A model generated the notes under the pieces. The model did not search any database, was not told where the DNA came from, and saw only the letters and a list, made by a program, of their open reading frames with translations. The position numbers and the translations under genes were made by a program. Shown here piece after piece: positions 1 through 9,482 of a DNA stretch of 64,000 bases. Position 1 is the stretch's first letter. Every line of letters starts with the position of its first letter. This stretch comes from Pseudopedobacter sp044361595 (lineage in GTDB: Bacteria > Bacteroidota > Bacteroidia > Sphingobacteriales > Sphingobacteriaceae): NCBI GenBank assembly GCA_044361595.1, contig JBIKIN010000019.1:10494-74493 (forward strand), given 5' to 3'.

Positions 1-1
1 T

Positions 2-1780
2 TTAATGGCTTTTTACAAGTTAAACAATTTTCATTGGCATTTATCCGATGACCAAGGATGGCGCATAGAAATTAAAAAATATCCGAAATTAACAGCAATA
101 GGAGGTTATAGGGCACAAACGGTAATTGGTAATTATCATGATAGAATGCCACAATGGTTTGATAATACGTCCTATGGCGGTTTTTATACACAAGAAGAAA
201 TTAAAGAAGTGGTGGCTTACGCCGATGCTAAATTTATAAACGTAATTCCAGAAATTGATGTTCCTGGACATACCATGGCGGTTTTGGCTGCTCACCCCGA
301 GTTTGCTTGCGGAGATAATCCTGGTCCTTTTCTAACTGCTCAAAAGTGGGGTGTTTTTCCTGATATTTTATGTGCAGGTAAGGATGAAACTTTTAACTTT
401 TTAGAGGATGTGCTAAAAGAGGTTATGGATTTATTTCCATCTAAATACATTCATATTGGTGGCGATGAGGCTCCAAAAACCAAATGGAAAACTTGTAAAT
501 ATTGCCAATCTCGAATCAAAAAACAGAAACTTAAAAACGAAGAGCAACTGCAATCTTATTTTATACAAAGGATAGAAAAGTTTGTAAACAAAAACGGAAG
601 ATCTATTATTGGCTGGGACGAAATTTTAGAAGGAGGATTAGCCCCCAATGCAACCGTAATGAGCTGGAGAGGTGTTTCGGGTGGAATTGCTGCTGCTAAA
701 CAAAATCATTTTGTGATCATGTCTCCAAGTCCAGCAGGGGTTTATCTAGACCATACGCAAGGCCGTAGCGACCAAGAACCAGTAACTATAGGCGGCGACG
801 GAAATATTGCTAAGATTTACAATTACAATCCTACGCCAAGCAGTTTAACACCACAACAACAAGGTTTTATTTTAGGAGTACAAGCAAACATGTGGACAGA
901 ATATATGCCTACTAGTAATAAAGTAGAGTATATGCTTTTACCACGTTTGTTAGCCGTTTCGGAAATTGCATGGAGTAGTTTAGCGAATAAAAATTTTAAT
1001 GATTTTAATACGGTTAGAGTTCCGCAACATTTGGCTTTTATAGATCAAATGCCTTTAGTTTATCGAGTTCCTGAGGCGATAGGAGCAAAAGATACCAGTA
1101 TTTTGGTTAAAGATTTTTATGAGTTTAACTTTTCTCCTTCTGTTAAAGGCGCCAAAGTTTATTATACCATAGATGGATATACGCCAAACGAAACTACCAC
1201 ATTATATCAACAGCCTTTTAAAGTTTATGTGCCTAAAGGCGAAACAAGACCTGTAAAATCTATTGTGATTACACCATCAGGTAAGCGAAGTGTGGTTACT
1301 ACTACGTATTTATTAAACAGGGACACACTAAGCGGTATTGACCCTCAAAATATAAAAACTAAAGGTGCTTTGAAATATTATTATGTACCCGGTAAGTTTA
1401 AAAATACCTTAGAAATTGACACTAATTTTGCTACTCAAAAAGGAGAGGTTTCTCAAATTTCTCTGAGTAAAATTTCTGGTAAAGCAAGAGAATATGGATT
1501 TGTATTTTCTGGTTATTTTAATGTGAACGAAAATGCAAATTTCGAGTTTTCTTTAAATAGTGATGATGGTAGCAGATTATATATTGATAACGAATTGATT
1601 ATTGATAATGATGGAAAACACGCTCGCTACGAACGTTCGGCAGGAGTTTTATTAAAAGCAGGTTATCATCAAATTAAGGTTTTATATTTTGATGATGGAC
1701 CTGGTAGTACCTTGCAGTTATTTATTAAAGGTACTGATGGTAAAAAGATTGAAATGCCAAGTGTGATGCTGGCGAATTGA
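2..1780 (+). CDS. Beta-N-acetylhexosaminidase (GH20) with C-terminal PA14 domain, 5' end missing
   Basis: The reading frame is open to the left window edge, so the N-terminus lies outside; the ATG at 5 is internal. What remains begins inside the GH20 TIM barrel (KLNNFHWHLSDDQGWR). Counting from that ATG, the catalytic pair D154-E155 sits in HIGGDEAP, as in enzymes that remove terminal GlcNAc/GalNAc by substrate-assisted catalysis. The barrel runs to about residue 350 (GVQANMWTEYM). Residues about 455-590 resemble a PA14 domain (FEFSLNSDDGSRLYIDN), a glycan-binding module often found in secreted hydrolases. Expected in the periplasm or on the surface, acting on chitooligosaccharides or glycoconjugates. 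The missing part probably holds the signal peptide and the GH20b domain. No neighbour suggests the substrate. Confidence 0.93.
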   Translation, partial: LMAFYKLNNFHWHLSDDQGWRIEIKKYPKLTAIGGYRAQTVIGNYHDRMPQWFDNTSYGGFYTQEEIKEVVAYADAKFINVIPEIDVPGHTMAVLAAHPEFACGDNPGPFLTAQKWGVFPDILCAGKDETFNFLEDVLKEVMDLFPSKYIHIGGDEAPKTKWKTCKYCQSRIKKQKLKNEEQLQSYFIQRIEKFVNKNGRSIIGWDEILEGGLAPNATVMSWRGVSGGIAAAKQNHFVIMSPSPAGVYLDHTQGRSDQEPVTIGGDGNIAKIYNYNPTPSSLTPQQQGFILGVQANMWTEYMPTSNKVEYMLLPRLLAVSEIAWSSLANKNFNDFNTVRVPQHLAFIDQMPLVYRVPEAIGAKDTSILVKDFYEFNFSPSVKGAKVYYTIDGYTPNETTTLYQQPFKVYVPKGETRPVKSIVITPSGKRSVVTTTYLLNRDTLSGIDPQNIKTKGALKYYYVPGKFKNTLEIDTNFATQKGEVSQISLSKISGKAREYGFVFSGYFNVNENANFEFSLNSDDGSRLYIDNELIIDNDGKHARYERSAGVLLKAGYHQIKVLYFDDGPGSTLQLFIKGTDGKKIEMPSVMLAN

Positions 1781-1903
1781 GGAGTTTAAGTCAACTTGAG
1801 GAAAGAAAGATCTCATTTGCTTTGATTTACCTATAGTTATTTTAAAAAGTATGTGAAATGTCTCTCTGCCAAAAAGCGAATCGACATAACCAAAAAAACT
1901 AAA

Positions 1904-3787
1904 TCAATAATTTACATAATCCTTATAAACCTGTTGCATTAAGGCTTTAGCATAAACTAAAGCAGAATCTTTCTGAGCAGGCTTTAATCCTTCCTTATAT
2001 TTTTGATAGATGATTTTTCCATTAACAGGATCGTAACTTAAAGCCATTTGATGGTTAACATAACCAAAGCCATTGTCCCAATTGTAAAAACCGTATCCTT
2101 TGGTTTTGGTGTTAAGCAAGTTTTTACTGTATTTTAAATGGCTATTGCTAATACCTAGCTGGGCTAAAATGGTCGCATTAATATCTACTTGGCTACCGTA
2201 AGATTCGTTTATTGTGCCTTTGTATTCATTTTTTAATGCTCCGCCAATAATCAATAATGGTACGTGGTATCTTAGCGGGTCATAAATTTCTCTACTTTCC
2301 ATGGGTAATCGATGTCCATGATCGGCAGTAATCACAAAAATGGTGTTGTTGTACCAATCTTGCTTTTTGGCTTCTTGAATGTATTTTATTAATTCCTGAT
2401 CTACATAGTAACTTGTACTTCTAAATTTATCAGCTAAAGTTTTTTTTCCAAACTTCCCTTCATTTGGTAATTGAAATGGTTCGTGATTGGTGAGTGTGAG
2501 TAAATTAGCAAAAAACGGTTCTTTTTGCGTTGCCAAAAACTTAATATGCTCCTGAAAAGTTAAACCGTCGTAAGCTCCCCAATTAGATTTAATATCAGCT
2601 GCTTTAAAATTACTTTTATCAATTAATAGCTGGTGATCGTGAGAAAGTATATAAGCTTTAAAATTTGCAAAATCAGTATCTCCACCATAAAAAAAGGACG
2701 TTTGGTAGCTTTGTTTTACTAATAATTGACTTAAAGAAGTTAATTTAAGCTGTTTTTCGTTTTCTTTAATGATTGATTTATCGCCTTGTGATGGAAAAGA
2801 ACTTAAAATACCAATAATACCTTTATCAGTTCTGTCGCCTGTAGCGTAAATGTTTTTAAATAGCAAGCCTTCTTTTATTAACTCACTAAATCTCGGAGTG
2901 ACTCCACTTTCGCCACCTAGTTCTTTAACTAAATCGGCGGTAAAACTTTCCATTATAACATAAATAATGTTAGGCTTTGCTGTATTGATGATTTTCTGAT
3001 TGTAGCTGCTATCTGTTTGGATAAACAGATGTTTGTTAATCTCTTTTAACTCATTATCAGTATAATAATTAAATCTATTATGATCTGTTTTTTTACTTTT
3101 TAGGGTAGAATACATTAAGTACCAATCGGTATTAATAGCTGCAAAGTTTAATACCTGATTATCGCTAAAATAAACCTTACTGGTATTCATAGGCGCAACC
3201 CCAATACCACCTCTAATGGCTAAAAAGGTTAAGCCAAAAATTAATAATACCGTTAATGTTTTGAAATATATGTTTAGTTTTTGTGACACTAATTTTAAAT
3301 TGGGTTTATGAACCCAATATTTAAAAAGTAAGAAACCAACTACTATTAAAAAACCTATAGAACTAAAATTTATAAAAAGCGGAGAAGATGCGCTTGATGC
3401 CATTGCCTCTGTAGGAGAGGTGATTACAAATTCAATAGCCTTATAACTAAATTTTGTTCCCCATTCGTGGTAAATATCAACATCAGTAATTGCTGCAAAT
3501 GAAGATAATATAACAATGAAAACAGAATAGATAAATATGGGTTTTAGTGCTATTTTTTCTTGATTGAAAAGTGAAAGAACCCCGTAGGATAAAAAAGGTA
3601 GAACGGAGATATAGCCAGCCATAGAAATATCCATGTGTAAGCCAAACCAAAAACTTTTTAAAATTTCTAAAAAGCCATCTTTACTAGCAGCATTAAAAAA
3701 CGCAATAATGAAGAAAAGTCTGCAAAGGAAGAAGTATAATAACCAAGCAGTAAAATATTTTAGAAAAAAAGAAAGGCTTTTAAACAT
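1904..3787 (-). CDS. LTA synthase family membrane sulfatase/phosphoglycerol transferase-like protein
   Basis: A 627-residue protein of the alkaline-phosphatase superfamily, LtaS-like branch. About five hydrophobic segments occupy residues 1-200, followed by a periplasmic catalytic domain. Visible metal and active-site residues are E280 (MES), T320 (RTDKG, the expected nucleophile), H434 (NHEPF) and D489-H490 (TADHGH). Gram-negative relatives transfer phosphoglycerol or phosphoethanolamine to envelope glycans; the real substrate is unknown here because Bacteroidota do not make lipoteichoic acid. A TAnnTTTG box ends only 4 nt before the ATG. It is the downstream neighbour of the DUF4412-like gene on the same strand, about 58 nt away. 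Confidence 0.88.
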   Translation of the reverse strand: MFKSLSFFLKYFTAWLLYFFLCRLFFIIAFFNAASKDGFLEILKSFWFGLHMDISMAGYISVLPFLSYGVLSLFNQEKIALKPIFIYSVFIVILSSFAAITDVDIYHEWGTKFSYKAIEFVITSPTEAMASSASSPLFINFSSIGFLIVVGFLLFKYWVHKPNLKLVSQKLNIYFKTLTVLLIFGLTFLAIRGGIGVAPMNTSKVYFSDNQVLNFAAINTDWYLMYSTLKSKKTDHNRFNYYTDNELKEINKHLFIQTDSSYNQKIINTAKPNIIYVIMESFTADLVKELGGESGVTPRFSELIKEGLLFKNIYATGDRTDKGIIGILSSFPSQGDKSIIKENEKQLKLTSLSQLLVKQSYQTSFFYGGDTDFANFKAYILSHDHQLLIDKSNFKAADIKSNWGAYDGLTFQEHIKFLATQKEPFFANLLTLTNHEPFQLPNEGKFGKKTLADKFRSTSYYVDQELIKYIQEAKKQDWYNNTIFVITADHGHRLPMESREIYDPLRYHVPLLIIGGALKNEYKGTINESYGSQVDINATILAQLGISNSHLKYSKNLLNTKTKGYGFYNWDNGFGYVNHQMALSYDPVNGKIIYQKYKEGLKPAQKDSALVYAKALMQQVYKDYVNY

Positions 3788-3791
3788 GTTG

Positions 3792-3799
3792 CAAATATA
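3792..3799 (-). promoter_or_regulatory. TAnnTTTG (-7) box before LTA-synthase-like gene
   Basis: TATATTTG on the reverse strand, followed by CAAC and then the ATG at 3787. This matches the Bacteroidota -7 consensus. It would put the transcription start at or next to the start codon. No clear -33 TTTG lies at the usual distance. Confidence 0.5.
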
Positions 3800-3845
3800 A
3801 TTTTTACAAATAGTTTAAAAGCCTCTAATATAAATTTATCTATAA

Positions 3846-4529
3846 TTAACCGCCCATTTGTTTTAATAAGGCTTCAAAAGTCATGGTTTCATAACCCTCT
3901 GGTATTTTGAAATTAACCTCGCCAACGGCTTTTTCTTCAATACTTTTTAAAGTCATGGTGTTTTTTACACCATTCATGTTGGTGCTAAACATTACAGGAA
4001 AACCTGTAATGCCACTTGGCAAAGTAGAAGTTAAAGCAGTGCTTAACACGGTAATTTCTGTAGTTGTCCAAGCTTCTGATAAATCTCCTGATATTTTATC
4101 TTTAATTATAAATTTAGTGCAATTGTAGCCAGCAATATTTTTAGTTTCTTTGGTGCTAGTCACTTCAAAATCTTTTTCTCCCGCTTGTAAAGACTCTAAT
4201 TGTTTTGTTTGTTCTTTAGTAGAGATAACAGCAATTTTTTTACCTTGCATAGGCACATCTGTTAAAGTTAAATTTTGTTGTGTAGCAGCGTCGTAATAAT
4301 TTTCAACTGCAAACATGCCTAAATCCATTTTATATTTACTTACATTACCTTTTATGTAAACTACAAACTCTGACGGAAGCATAGCTGCCATTGCCGCTTG
4401 GTCTGGGGGCAATTCAAAGTTTGTGCTATAAGTTAATATTCCTTCTTTAAGGATTTTTTGAGCGTTAGCTGCGATACTGGTTGATACACAGATTATTGCA
4501 ATTACTAGGGTTTTAATTGTCTTTTTCAT
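3846..4529 (-). CDS. Secreted DUF4412/GLPGLI-like protein of unknown function
   Basis: A 227-residue protein with a clear signal peptide (hydrophobic residues 5-20, cleavage near ANAQ-K). The rest looks like a periplasmic beta-rich fold related to the DUF4412/GLPGLI families common in Bacteroidota: it opens with a KEGILTYS-type strand and carries AGYNCTKFIIK near residue 135, the typical core. No catalytic motif is visible. The biochemical role is unknown; family members are generally exported and often lie beside membrane or protease genes. It ends about 58 nt before the LTA-synthase-like gene and could be co-transcribed with it. Confidence 0.75.
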   Translation of the reverse strand: MKKTIKTLVIAIICVSTSIAANAQKILKEGILTYSTNFELPPDQAAMAAMLPSEFVVYIKGNVSKYKMDLGMFAVENYYDAATQQNLTLTDVPMQGKKIAVISTKEQTKQLESLQAGEKDFEVTSTKETKNIAGYNCTKFIIKDKISGDLSEAWTTTEITVLSTALTSTLPSGITGFPVMFSTNMNGVKNTMTLKSIEEKAVGEVNFKIPEGYETMTFEALLKQMGG

Positions 4530-4580
4530 TTTTTATAGTTTTTAGATTAGATTAGTTTTAACTTAAATTATTACAAAGTA

Positions 4581-5351
4581 TTACCATTTAATTTGGTTTT
4601 TATTTAAAAAGGCTTCAATTCCTTTTTTGCAATCCTCAGTAGAGCGGGCATGTGCATTCATTTCTGCGGCGTAATCTAATGCTTCTGCTAATGGAATATC
4701 TTGCACATTTGTAATTAATTGCTTGGTTAATGCTAAAGATTGTGTAGAGGCAGAAATACATAGCTTATTGGCAAAAGCTAAAACTTCTTGTTCAATTTTG
4801 TCTTTCTCTACCACATAATTAATCAAATTTATTTCTTTTGCTTTATCAGCTGATATTAATTCTCCAGTAAACAAAAGTTGTTTGGTTTGACCTTCTCCAA
4901 TTTTTCTGATACAAAATATGGAAACAATAGCGGGAATAAATCCAATTTTAACTTCAGTATAACCAAATTTACTTTCAGGAGTACTAAAAACAAAGTCGCA
5001 AACAGTGGCTAACCCACAACCTCCAGCAATGGCATGCCCCTGTACTTGTGCAATTACAATTTTTGGATGCGTATAGATTTTTTGGAATAAATTTTTTAAC
5101 AAATTTGAGTCCTTTAAATTAGCTTCAAAGCTATTTGATTGCAATTGTTTTAAATAATCTAAATCTGCGCCAGCACTAAACACATCGCCTTCAGCATTTA
5201 AAATAATTATTTTTACTTGCACATCGTTTTCTGCTTTATCAAACAAAGTACTTAAATCAGAAACCAAACTCGCATTTAATGCATTTCTTTTGTCGGGTCT
5301 GTTAATAGTAATATAAGCAACCCTGTCTTTTACTAGGTAATTGGCTAACAT
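4581..5351 (-). CDS. Enoyl-CoA hydratase/isomerase family protein
   Basis: A 256-residue crotonase-fold protein of normal family length. The oxyanion-hole motifs are present: AGAD at 60-63 and the glycine cluster GGCG at 110-113. E133 (YTEVKIGF) corresponds to the first catalytic glutamate of enoyl-CoA hydratase; the second appears replaced by Gln near residue 157 (TKQLLFTGE), so substrate and reaction are uncertain. A methylglutaconyl-CoA hydratase-like role in leucine breakdown is possible but not shown. It lies 3 nt after comEC and is probably the last gene of the reverse-strand run from about 10272. Confidence 0.87.
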   Translation of the reverse strand: MLANYLVKDRVAYITINRPDKRNALNASLVSDLSTLFDKAENDVQVKIIILNAEGDVFSAGADLDYLKQLQSNSFEANLKDSNLLKNLFQKIYTHPKIVIAQVQGHAIAGGCGLATVCDFVFSTPESKFGYTEVKIGFIPAIVSIFCIRKIGEGQTKQLLFTGELISADKAKEINLINYVVEKDKIEQEVLAFANKLCISASTQSLALTKQLITNVQDIPLAEALDYAAEMNAHARSTEDCKKGIEAFLNKNQIKW

Positions 5352-5354
5352 AAA

Positions 5355-7418
5355 TTATAGTTTAAATTCTTTGACTGATGTTTTTTTAAGTATATACGGT
5401 TTGATATTTAATTGAGCGCTTTGTTCTTGTAAATCTTTAATGATAAAGTCTCTGTTTTTACTATCAATAAATAAATGGTTAAATTTATTTGTCTTTATAA
5501 TTTGAGCTAAATTGTATTTGTAATCACCACTCAATAAGAGCCAATTTTGGTTATTTGTTTGACTGAAATTACTTTTTTGATTAATAATTTTTAATGTTTT
5601 ACCCTCAAACTTAATGATTTTTTCGTTTTTGGTTAAATGTGGATTATAAAGTTGTATTTCATCAATCTGGCAACTATCTAAATAAGGTTTTACAGAAAAT
5701 TTAAAAGTGTTTTCATCTATGGATAAATCGGTAATTAAAACCGCATTATTGCCCTTTATGAATGCAACTGCAGTGTTTTTTCGTAAAGAAAAGAATGTTA
5801 CCTGTTTTTGGTTAATGGTTTTTATCTTTTTGTAAGAAATAGAAATTACCAAAACAAAAAGAAACATATAAGCAATTTTTAAAAATCTTATTTGTGTGGT
5901 AGCTTTGAGCGCAAAAATAATAAATAGGTAAAAAACGATAATTTCAAAAACACTAAACCAAATTTGAGTAATGTTTGCGTTAGGTATTTCTTCAATTAGT
6001 TTTAAGCCATAATTATTAAAATCAATAATCTTATCTAATACCAATCCAAGAATTTGAGCTAAGGGCTTAATAAAAGAAAATACTAAAAACCCAATACCAA
6101 TATACATAATCAACATTGCAGGAATCACAATGAAAATATTGCTTAAAACAAAATATATCGGAAATTGGTGAAAATAGAAAAGACTAATTGGCGCTGTAGC
6201 AATTTGTGCTGCAATAGATACTGCCATAATATCCCAAATGTATTTTATTATTTTGTTGTTTGGTTGATAGAGTAAACCAATTTTGGGTTGAATATAAATT
6301 AAACCTGCAACGGCTAAATAGGAGAGTTGAAAACCTACATCAACAATATTAAATGGATTATAAAGTAATAAAATGAATGCCGAGAGAGATAGTATATTAA
6401 AAATGTTAACTTGTTTAAGCTTAGCTTTTGCTATCACCACCAAACTAATCATGATGGCAGCTCTCACAATTGAAGGTGCTAAACCTGTAATTAAAGCATA
6501 AAACCAAACCAAAAAAATAATAATGGCAGCTTTTAGGTATCTTTTTCTTAAGCTACCATTTAAGAAAAATAATATTGCACTAAATAGGTAAACTACCAAG
6601 GCTACATGCATGCCAGATACCGAAAGTACATGCATAGTGCCGGTTTTAGTAAATGTATCTATAATGTCTTTACCTAAATCTGCTCTATCTCCTAAAATTA
6701 GGGTAGAAGCAATACCATAAGTGCTAGGACTTAAGTATTTATTAAATTTTGCAACCTGTTTAGCTCTAAATTCTAGTGCAAATGCCTTTAAAGAAATACC
6801 TTTATTACTATCTATTTTAAAAACTTGTTGCTGGTTAATAAAGCTTTGATGGTATACTTGTTTGTAAGATAAAAATCTCTTATAATTAAATTCACCAGGA
6901 TTATATGGAGCCTCTGTAGGGGTGTATTTTGAATAAATTAACAATTCATCGCCATAGTTTAAATTTGGTTTTTTTAAGGTATCAATTCTTAAAGCAATTA
7001 ATAAATTTCCAGTTACAAGCTCTATTTTTTTATTGCTAACGGCATATTTAACAGCAACCTCAAATCTGGCTATATCGCCTTTAATTTTAGGCGTTTCTTT
7101 AATATTTACAATTAACTGCTCTGATTGGTGTTTTGAAAAATGAGAAGATTGGTGGATTTCTTTTTTTTGGTTGCATAAAATAATTCCAGTTAGAAAAACA
7201 GTTAAATAAACTGCTACACTTAACATGTGCATATTTAAATAAACCCATTTTTTCTTTAATAAAAGGCCTAGGCTAATTATTATTAAAAACAGAGCTAACC
7301 AGGTATACTCAAAAATAAAATTTGGTTTTAAATCAAGAATTATACTGATTATTATCCCTAAAATGAGTAGTAAAACCAAACGTAAAAATGGAATTTCGGT
7401 TTTGAAATAGGCAATCAT
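5355..7418 (-). CDS. comEC: ComEC/Rec2-type competence membrane channel
   Basis: A 687-residue polytopic protein. Hydrophobic segments lie near the N-terminus, then a DUF4131-like soluble segment, then the Competence domain with the typical MHVLSVSGMHVALVV and LAPSIVRAAIM motifs near residues 260-320. ComEC passes single-stranded DNA across the inner membrane during uptake. The C-terminal segment (about 545-687) is short and lacks the HxHxDH motif of the metallo-beta-lactamase-like domain found in many ComEC proteins. The stop of the upstream gene is immediately followed by this ATG (TAAATG), which suggests translational coupling with the HhH protein. Confidence 0.9.
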   Translation of the reverse strand: MIAYFKTEIPFLRLVLLLILGIIISIILDLKPNFIFEYTWLALFLIIISLGLLLKKKWVYLNMHMLSVAVYLTVFLTGIILCNQKKEIHQSSHFSKHQSEQLIVNIKETPKIKGDIARFEVAVKYAVSNKKIELVTGNLLIALRIDTLKKPNLNYGDELLIYSKYTPTEAPYNPGEFNYKRFLSYKQVYHQSFINQQQVFKIDSNKGISLKAFALEFRAKQVAKFNKYLSPSTYGIASTLILGDRADLGKDIIDTFTKTGTMHVLSVSGMHVALVVYLFSAILFFLNGSLRKRYLKAAIIIFLVWFYALITGLAPSIVRAAIMISLVVIAKAKLKQVNIFNILSLSAFILLLYNPFNIVDVGFQLSYLAVAGLIYIQPKIGLLYQPNNKIIKYIWDIMAVSIAAQIATAPISLFYFHQFPIYFVLSNIFIVIPAMLIMYIGIGFLVFSFIKPLAQILGLVLDKIIDFNNYGLKLIEEIPNANITQIWFSVFEIIVFYLFIIFALKATTQIRFLKIAYMFLFVLVISISYKKIKTINQKQVTFFSLRKNTAVAFIKGNNAVLITDLSIDENTFKFSVKPYLDSCQIDEIQLYNPHLTKNEKIIKFEGKTLKIINQKSNFSQTNNQNWLLLSGDYKYNLAQIIKTNKFNHLFIDSKNRDFIIKDLQEQSAQLNIKPYILKKTSVKEFKL

Positions 7419-9482
7419 TTAGAATTGATATCTAAGTTGTAATTTTAATTCTGATCGTGAGTTTCCTTCTATAAGGTCTAAGCCCGAGCCTATATTTTCT
7501 CTGTTGTTTAGTTGCGTATAACTATATTTTAACCATAAATCTACACCTCTTTTTACATTGTATCTGGCATTTAGATAATATTTTATCCCTTCGTCTTGAA
7601 AGCCCGGAATAGCAAAACCATACAATACATCGTTTTCATAAGTGTATATTCTAGTATCAAAACCATCTGTTTGAAATAGGGTGAAACGCATATTTCCCGA
7701 CCATTTAGAGCTTAATGGACTGTAATTGATGTCTTGATAGGCTAAAAATCCAAAACGTTGATTAGCGCTTTCTTCGTGAAATTGAACCATTTCTATCCTA
7801 TTCCTTAAAGAAAAACTTTTATTAATCTGATATTGAACTTCGGCTCTGTAATTAGAGCGTTTAACAAATTCTAGGGCGTTGGTTTGTATCCTATTTGGTG
7901 AATTTTGTTGTTTATTTTGAAACTGATATCTTAATGTAAATCTTGTTGTTCGACTTGGTGTATAATTAAACTGACTAAAAATATCGTAACCAGTTGAAGG
8001 CGCATCAACCCCAAACTTTAACCACGGGAATTTAAATAAATCGGTATAAAAATCAATTTCAAATTTTCTATCGGGTTTAATTTGTAAACCAGCATAAAAG
8101 CCTTTTTCGTTTACGGCAATACTACTTTCTCCAATACCTTGATTGTAAAAAGAGTAATAATCTTTTTGGTAATTTCTATGAAACAAAACTGCCGAAACCG
8201 CAGGCGATAAACTTGCAATTAAACCATTTAAATAGGCAACACCATAATTTAAACTATGTGCAAATTCGCCAAAAAAGTAGATGTTATTTACAGTGTAACT
8301 ATAGTTTAAACCCATATTGGTTAGCTCTTTCCCCGTAAAATCAAATTGGTTATACAAAGAGTTTCCAGGAGCAAAACGCTCACTGTAATTAGATTGATAT
8401 GCTGTTAAACCAATACTAAGTTTACGGTAGTTATATTGTAAGTTAGCGCCATAAAGAAATTGTCTAATTCTACCTTTAGAATTTAACTCGTTTGCTGTAC
8501 GGTGTAAACCACTTTGTTGCAAAGAAGATATATCTTCTAAATTTGTTAATGGATTAAGTGCAATTCCAGCATCAAGCCTATTATAAGAAACAAAGGGGGT
8601 TAAATTAAATCGTCCCATGTTAATTTCTGTTGCTAACCCTCTAAAAAATGAAAATTCATTTACTGATGTATAGGCTCTTAAGCCTAAATCTTGTCTAGCT
8701 ACAGAAAAGATATCGGCACCTTTGCCAAAACCTAAACCACTCCACAAGGTTAGGCCTTGTCCAAATTGTAAGGCATAATCGCCAATGGCTAATTTTTTAA
8801 TTTTTCTAATATCTTTAATAAACAAACTAGCCGAAGAAAAATCAGGTCCAGTTTGCCCGTTTGTATTATTCCAATACTTTTCTCCAGCATCTTTTTCTAA
8901 ATTCATAGAGAATTGAATGTTGTTGCTAAATGAAAAGCGATACCGAAGAAATAATCGTTCGGGTGTGCCTAAATACCGGCTTGCAGTTGCCGATGTAGGT
9001 GTTTTGTATCCGCTTTGTTGTTCTAAAAATCGGCTATATCTTATCAATAAATCGCTATTACCTTCTTTTAGCATTTTATTAAAGCTAAAGTTCTCAAAAC
9101 CAGTAGGTGTATTAATGTCGGCAAAATAAAGCAAGTTTCTGATGGTTTCTAAATCAAAACCATCAATGCTTTGTAGCTCTAAAGTGGTGATTAGATTGCC
9201 GTTTACAGCTATATGGTCTAACAAAGCATTAATTTGTAGTGGATTTAAAAAAACAAGTTCTTGCAGTTGATTTTTTGATGTTTTATTAAGGTTAAGTTTG
9301 TTTTTACGATAGTAATTTAACCGATCTACCAATTCGGTATAATCAAAATCTTCGGTTTGATTTTCGGCAACAAATTCTAAAATATACTCTATTACTGGGT
9401 CTGTAGTTGTTTGTGCGAAGTTTTTTTGGCTCAAACATAAAATGCCAATAAACAGGAAATAAAGTTTGTACTTAAAACTCAT
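7419..9482 (-). CDS. Helix-hairpin-helix protein with C-terminal outer-membrane beta-barrel
   Basis: A 687-residue protein with a signal peptide (cleavage near NFAQ-T). Residues about 45-140 contain HhH-like repeats (LNLNKTSKNQLQELVFLNPLQ and IDGFDLETIRNLL) of the kind seen in ComEA and other DNA-binding proteins. From about residue 150 the sequence has the alternating polar/aromatic pattern of an outer-membrane beta-barrel and ends in QLRYQF, an aromatic C-terminal signature. The gene touches comEC and overlaps the PorV-like gene by 11 nt. A role in DNA handling at the outer membrane is an inference from the HhH motif and location; no experimental role is known to me. Confidence 0.78.
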   Translation of the reverse strand: MSFKYKLYFLFIGILCLSQKNFAQTTTDPVIEYILEFVAENQTEDFDYTELVDRLNYYRKNKLNLNKTSKNQLQELVFLNPLQINALLDHIAVNGNLITTLELQSIDGFDLETIRNLLYFADINTPTGFENFSFNKMLKEGNSDLLIRYSRFLEQQSGYKTPTSATASRYLGTPERLFLRYRFSFSNNIQFSMNLEKDAGEKYWNNTNGQTGPDFSSASLFIKDIRKIKKLAIGDYALQFGQGLTLWSGLGFGKGADIFSVARQDLGLRAYTSVNEFSFFRGLATEINMGRFNLTPFVSYNRLDAGIALNPLTNLEDISSLQQSGLHRTANELNSKGRIRQFLYGANLQYNYRKLSIGLTAYQSNYSERFAPGNSLYNQFDFTGKELTNMGLNYSYTVNNIYFFGEFAHSLNYGVAYLNGLIASLSPAVSAVLFHRNYQKDYYSFYNQGIGESSIAVNEKGFYAGLQIKPDRKFEIDFYTDLFKFPWLKFGVDAPSTGYDIFSQFNYTPSRTTRFTLRYQFQNKQQNSPNRIQTNALEFVKRSNYRAEVQYQINKSFSLRNRIEMVQFHEESANQRFGFLAYQDINYSPLSSKWSGNMRFTLFQTDGFDTRIYTYENDVLYGFAIPGFQDEGIKYYLNARYNVKRGVDLWLKYSYTQLNNRENIGSGLDLIEGNSRSELKLQLRYQF